Source: Treponema sp.
Lineage (GTDB): Bacteria > Spirochaetota > Spirochaetia > Treponematales > Treponemataceae
Length of the DNA stretch: 64,000 nucleotides
Direction of reading: 5' to 3'
Assembly: GCA_017651065.1 (NCBI GenBank)
Contig: JAGCDP010000024.1
Location: 37,818 to 101,817 of the forward strand
Under the pieces are notes generated by a model that saw only the letters and a list, made by a program, of their open reading frames with translations, made no database searches and was not told the DNA's origin. The position numbers were made by a program, and so were the translations under genes. This document shows positions 60,887 to 64,000 of this stretch, piece by piece; position 1 is the stretch's first letter; each line of letters starts with the position of its first letter.

Positions 60887-61888
60887 TTACTGAATAATAA
60901 TATCGCCGGCTTTAATAGAATCAACAAGCTCTGCCATTTTTGTACGAATACCGGCGGGAACTGTGGAAATATAAAGAGGATCGTCCTGAACAAAATCAAC
61001 AAAGCCTTCTTTTATACCAAAGGTTTTTGCTGTTCCCCAATCTGTTTTGCCGTTAAGGAAATCGGTTGTCATAATAAACGAAAGCTCCTGCTGAAGCATT
61101 ACAGTAGATGAAATGATATTGCCCGGTGCTTTGTCAAAGCCGTTGTTATCGAACCAGGTAATATAAAAGTTGTTGTTTACTGCAGAATTAATAACTCCCT
61201 GAGAAGCTCCTCCGCAGATTGGAAGAATTACATCAACGCCTTCGCTGTAAAGACTGTAGGCAAGAACTGCGCCTTTATTTGCATCGTACCAGTTTCCAAC
61301 AACACGGAAAGCTACAGTAGAAGCAGAGTTGGCATCGCGTGCACCCTTTTCAAAATAAGGCCAGATGATATTGTTCATAACAGGATATTCCTGAGCTGCA
61401 ATAAGACCAAGCTTGTGCGAAGAAGACATAAGACCACCAATGTAGCCTGTAAGATATGCCTGTTCATACTGATTGTAGCAGACAGTACAGATATTTTTGT
61501 TACCGCTGCACTCTGCGTCCATAAGAATGAACTTCTGGTCTGGGAACTGTTCAATTATTGGAAGAACAATTTCCGGAAGGGAAGGGTTAGATGAAATAAT
61601 AACATCGTACTTCTGTTCGGCAGCAAGGGCAGAAATTTTAGCAGGCCATTCAGACTGATTTGTACCGGCTTCAAGAACATAAAGTGTTGTTTTCTTGTCC
61701 ATTTCTTTGCCGCTGTTGAATTCATCTACAGCAAGAGAAACACCGTCACGAAGCATTGCATAAACAGGACTGTCTGCACAAATGCCTGGAATAAAAACTG
61801 CAATAGACTTTTTCTTTGTCGATACAGATTTACACGAAATTACAATAAATGATAAAAGAATTGAGAGAATAATAAATGATTTTTTCAT
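60887..61888 (-). CDS. BMP-family nucleoside-binding lipoprotein (PnrA/TmpC-like)
   Basis: A 333-residue substrate-binding lipoprotein: signal with lipobox FIVISC (Cys19), then the BMP fold (KSIAVFIPGICADSPVYAML; ISSNPSLPEIVLPIIEQFPD; GGASQGVINSAVNNNFYITW). In Treponema pallidum the homologue TmpC/PnrA binds purine nucleosides; the same ligand class is likely here. It follows the MarR gene after 41 nt which hold its own promoter and a 22-bp palindrome. It is the first structural gene of the importer. Confidence 0.9.
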   Translation of the reverse strand: MKKSFIILSILLSFIVISCKSVSTKKKSIAVFIPGICADSPVYAMLRDGVSLAVDEFNSGKEMDKKTTLYVLEAGTNQSEWPAKISALAAEQKYDVIISSNPSLPEIVLPIIEQFPDQKFILMDAECSGNKNICTVCYNQYEQAYLTGYIGGLMSSSHKLGLIAAQEYPVMNNIIWPYFEKGARDANSASTVAFRVVGNWYDANKGAVLAYSLYSEGVDVILPICGGASQGVINSAVNNNFYITWFDNNGFDKAPGNIISSTVMLQQELSFIMTTDFLNGKTDWGTAKTFGIKEGFVDFVQDDPLYISTVPAGIRTKMAELVDSIKAGDIIIQ

Positions 61889-61897
61889 AGTAAGAGA

Positions 61898-61926
61898 ATA
61901 ATAGTTTTATATAAAACTATTGTCAA
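61898..61926 (-). promoter_or_regulatory. MarR-type promoter/operator of the nucleoside importer
   Basis: TTGACA (61921-61926), 17-nt spacer, TATTAT (61898-61903). A perfect 22-bp palindrome (61900-61921; half site AATAGTTTTAT) covers the spacer exactly. The ATG at 61888 is 9 nt after the -10, with no Shine-Dalgarno. It is a good candidate operator for the MarR protein encoded next door. Confidence 0.8.
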
Positions 61927-61929
61927 CCC

Positions 61930-62361
61930 CTAATTGAAGTTGTTTTTGATTCTTTCTAAAAATGCACAGAACTCTTCTTTTTCTTTATTGGTAAAACCCT
62001 TGTAAAAAGTGTCCTGCAGTTCTTGAGAAAGTTTCTGGGTCATCTGGTTGTATTCTGTGCCTTTTGAAGTTAAACTCAGCTTTTTATTTCGCTTGTCCAG
62101 CGGGTCAACTGTTGTAGTTACAAGTCCTGCTGCTTCGAGCTTACGTACAAGAACTGTAGTTGTAGATTTATCTCTGTTTATTCTGGCAGAAAGCTCTTTC
62201 ATTGTAATTTCCGGATTCACACTAAGCTGATAAAGAATGTATCCGTGTGACGAAGCAAAATCATCAAAGCCATTTTCTGAAAGACGCTTTTTTATAAAAT
62301 CGGCTGTAAGAGTGTGAATCTGTGAAACCTTTGCAATGCTGGTATCTTTTTCTTCTGCCAT
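61930..62361 (-). CDS. MarR-family transcriptional regulator
   Basis: A 143-residue winged-helix regulator: ASSHGYILYQLSVNPEITMK, ELSARINRDKSTTTVLVRKL, EAAGLVTTTVDPLDKRNKKL are the HTH and wing with the family's D-x-R signature (DPLDKRNKKLSLT). N- and C-terminal helices form the dimer interface. It lies immediately upstream of the importer operon and 16 nt downstream of the membrane-protein gene. Its ligand is unknown, a nucleoside or a drug. Confidence 0.92.
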   Translation of the reverse strand: MAEEKDTSIAKVSQIHTLTADFIKKRLSENGFDDFASSHGYILYQLSVNPEITMKELSARINRDKSTTTVLVRKLEAAGLVTTTVDPLDKRNKKLSLTSKGTEYNQMTQKLSQELQDTFYKGFTNKEKEEFCAFLERIKNNFN

Positions 62362-62377
62362 TTAAAGGTTTCCGCTG

Positions 62378-63202
62378 TTATTTTTCTTCCTTCCAAGGGA
62401 AAAGGAATGAACGAAGTTTTCTTGGTCCAAGTGCTTCACGATCATCATAAATCAGTTCTTCCCAAGGAATCTTTTTGCGGTCTTTGGCAGTTGTAAGCTC
62501 CGGATGCTCTTCAAGATAATCATATTTGTACATACGAAGACGGAAGGCATTGTGCTTAGAAATAGAAAGCCCTGTTATTGAAGGGAAGAATCCAATTGGC
62601 AGAATAGAAAGTGCTGTCAAAAGAAGATGATATAATCCCATGATAATAGAAAAGCCTGTATTATCCATGAAAGTAATAAAGCATTTTTTAAGGCATTTTC
62701 CAAATTTGTTATGGAATGTGCTGCGGATTGGAACAAACCATTGAAGTGATAATGCAATAATAATATCAATCCAGAAGAGCAGTGCTCCTACAAAAAGGCC
62801 CATTATTGTCTGCTGCTGAAGGATATAGAATGTAAGGCTGTAGACAGAAATAAAAACAATCGCAATTATCAGGAGTGAAAAAAGGAATGCATCTAAAAGA
62901 ACGCCAGGAATGCGCTTGAAGAAATCAAGAAGGTGAATGCCTTCAAAGTTAGCAATTTTCTGAGAAAGTTCACCAAAGGCAAAATCTATGATATTAAAAA
63001 TAAATATACCAATAAAAAGAATGCCTGTCTGAATCAGGTAGAAGGCCATATCAGTAGTGTTTTCATTAAGATGTTGTGTAACAAAAGAGCTTAAAAGAAT
63101 TACACCAACCATGCTTATAAGAAACAAAACATTGATTACAACAACAGTAAACAGGTTATCCCACCCGTCACAAAAGTTTTTCTTAAATAAAAATCCGTAC
63201 AT
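62378..63202 (-). CDS. Spirochaete conserved multi-helix membrane protein
   Basis: A 274-residue protein with about six membrane helices (for example VVVINVLFLISMVGVILLSS; FYLIQTGILFIGIFIFNIID; MGLFVGALLFWIDIIIALSL). The C-terminal 60 residues are charged and cytoplasmic (KDRKKIPWEELIYDDREALG). The layout recalls DUF624/YesL proteins but I could not confirm it. The ATG at 63202 has AGGA at 8 nt; a start at 63283 was rejected because its first 27 codons come from a family-A repeat. Confidence 0.72.
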   Translation of the reverse strand: MYGFLFKKNFCDGWDNLFTVVVINVLFLISMVGVILLSSFVTQHLNENTTDMAFYLIQTGILFIGIFIFNIIDFAFGELSQKIANFEGIHLLDFFKRIPGVLLDAFLFSLLIIAIVFISVYSLTFYILQQQTIMGLFVGALLFWIDIIIALSLQWFVPIRSTFHNKFGKCLKKCFITFMDNTGFSIIMGLYHLLLTALSILPIGFFPSITGLSISKHNAFRLRMYKYDYLEEHPELTTAKDRKKIPWEELIYDDREALGPRKLRSFLFPWKEEK

Positions 63203-63224
63203 TAGCGCGGTCCTATAAAAAAAA

Positions 63225-63287
63225 GTCATTGCGAGCCGGAGGCGTGGCAATCCAGTCTGTAGATTGCTTCGCTTCGCTCGCAATGAC
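63225..63287. repeat. Dispersed repeat family A
   Basis: GTCATTGCGAGCCGGAGGCG...CCAGTCTGTAGATTGC...GCTCGCAATGAC. It lies between the P-loop gene and the membrane-protein gene on the same strand. Confidence 0.85.
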
Positions 63288-63301
63288 GTTTATGTTAACA
63301 A

Positions 63302-63961
63302 TTATTTAGTAAAAAGCAATGTCTTAGCATCAAGGTTTACGCTTCCGTCGCCGTTTTTGAGAACTGTGAGAGAAAGCTGATTTCCGCTTGCTGCAAGGTG
63401 TGCTACTGTTGCAAATGAATCGAGTTTTGCTGCATCAAGAGTATCCTTGAGAGTAGCTGCTTCATTTGTATAGCTGAACCATGCAGTCATTTTTTCTGCT
63501 TTAACAAAGTCTGCAAAAACCTTAAGGTCAGCTTCTGCTGTCTTAGCAAGGTCAAGACCGTCTACAACGATGCTTGCAATTGCAATTCCGCCTTCCTTAA
63601 GAGCCTTGAGTGTATTTACAACCTTTGGAAGTGTGAATGTTTCCTGGTTGAAGTTCAAGATTGTTCTGTTGCGAACAATTTCTTCATTTACATCATCAAG
63701 GTTGAAGTTCTTCTTCTTTGCAATTTCTGCCATTACGCTAGAGTACCATGCAATAACGTTAGAAGACTGCTGATCAAAAGATACGTGAACAAGTGCCTTG
63801 TCGTTCAAAAGAGAGTCAATTCCAAACTGTACAAGAATAGAAGTTTTTCCAAGACCCTTTTTTGCAGTTACAAGACCCATTTCACCGTCTTTCAAAGCTG
63901 CACTTGTTGCGTTGTCAAAAAAGCGGACAGGGCTGTGTGCAATTAAATCTTTCTTTTCCAT
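63302..63961 (-). CDS. RecA/KaiC-like P-loop protein of unknown function
   Basis: A 219-residue soluble protein with a Walker A-like loop TAKKGLGKTSIL (32-43), a second strand ASIVVDGLDL of Walker B type (about 128-137), and a short core resembling RecA-like domains. It appears conserved in treponemes but I do not recognise a function. AAGGAG precedes the ATG, 10 nt after the stop of the upstream, Ala/Lys-ending gene. Confidence 0.72.
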   Translation of the reverse strand: MEKKDLIAHSPVRFFDNATSAALKDGEMGLVTAKKGLGKTSILVQFGIDSLLNDKALVHVSFDQQSSNVIAWYSSVMAEIAKKKNFNLDDVNEEIVRNRTILNFNQETFTLPKVVNTLKALKEGGIAIASIVVDGLDLAKTAEADLKVFADFVKAEKMTAWFSYTNEAATLKDTLDAAKLDSFATVAHLAASGNQLSLTVLKNGDGSVNLDAKTLLFTK

Positions 63962-63971
63962 AGCCTACTCC

Positions 63972-64000
63972 TTATTTCTTAGCAGCGGCAGCTTTTGCAC
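63972..64000 (-). CDS. 3' end of an unidentified gene with Ala/Lys-rich C-terminus
   Basis: On the minus strand, the last eight codons in frame read AKAAAAKK followed by TAA (63972-63974). The next gene's ribosome site follows directly. Such tails occur on HU-like and ribosomal proteins, but too little is visible to say more. The remainder lies beyond the right edge. Confidence 0.6.

Noticed and set aside
63203..63283. Longer N-terminus of the multi-helix membrane protein
   Set aside because: The first 27 codons come from a family-A repeat; an ATG with a good ribosome site lies at 63202.

Overview
The window looks like chromosome of a gut or rumen Treponema (Spirochaetota). Reasons: a class I (archaeal-type) lysyl-tRNA synthetase, many Sec-dependent lipoproteins with relaxed spirochaetal lipoboxes, a PnrA/BMP-type nucleoside ABC system, poly-G tracts at lipoprotein genes (a known Treponema trait), and plant-polysaccharide enzymes (GH10, GH43, GH94, CE1-like and type-B esterases) typical of rumen treponemes. 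The species cannot be named from sequence alone. I found no rRNA, tRNA, CRISPR array, insertion sequence or phage.

Layout. 1-7.2 kb: a truncated AraC regulator divergent from two carbohydrate esterases and an LplABC-like oligosaccharide importer without its own ATPase. 7.3-15.3 kb: an HD-GYP c-di-GMP phosphodiesterase, EttA, two envelope proteins and a TraB-like membrane protein. 15.5-20 kb: a TolC-adaptor-MacAB-type efflux operon. 20-28 kb: two spirochaete proteins of unknown function, ArgD, adenylate kinase and a GH10 xylanase lipoprotein. 28-36 kb: a hydrolase that has lost its catalytic serine, a YtrA-type GntR/ABC operon, a phosphatase-dCMP deaminase pair, and PtsI-Der-MerR. 36-43 kb: a 202-bp imperfect hairpin element, a lipoprotein with poly-G in its promoter, cellobiose phosphorylase, GH43, a sugar kinase and FolE2. 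43-52 kb: a DUF4143 ATPase, a lipoprotein gene switched out of frame by a poly-G tract, a SPOR protein, a LapA-like protein, MiaB and a YD-repeat protein. 52-58 kb: LysRS, ArgRS and a chemoreceptor. 58-64 kb: a MarR-linked nucleoside-type ABC transporter and two spirochaete conserved proteins.

How it fits together. The esterases, xylanase, GH43, GH94 phosphorylase and Lpl importer suggest xylan/cello-oligosaccharide use: side chains are removed, oligosaccharides imported, and cellobiose split by phosphate inside the cell. The surface appears to be varied by slipped-strand switching: one G8 tract lies between -35 and -10 of a lipoprotein promoter (36975-36982), and one G9 tract lies in the signal-peptide codons of another lipoprotein gene (47130-47138), which reads OFF here and would be restored by losing one G.

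Two genome-wide habits stand out. First, about nine genes have a sigma70-like promoter whose -10 lies only 6-10 nt before the ATG and have no Shine-Dalgarno, suggesting leaderless or near-leaderless mRNAs. Second, three families of short palindromic dispersed repeats fill intergenic gaps; one family (core CCCTGAGCCTGTCGAAGGG) has also entered reading frames and supplies ribosome-binding sites.
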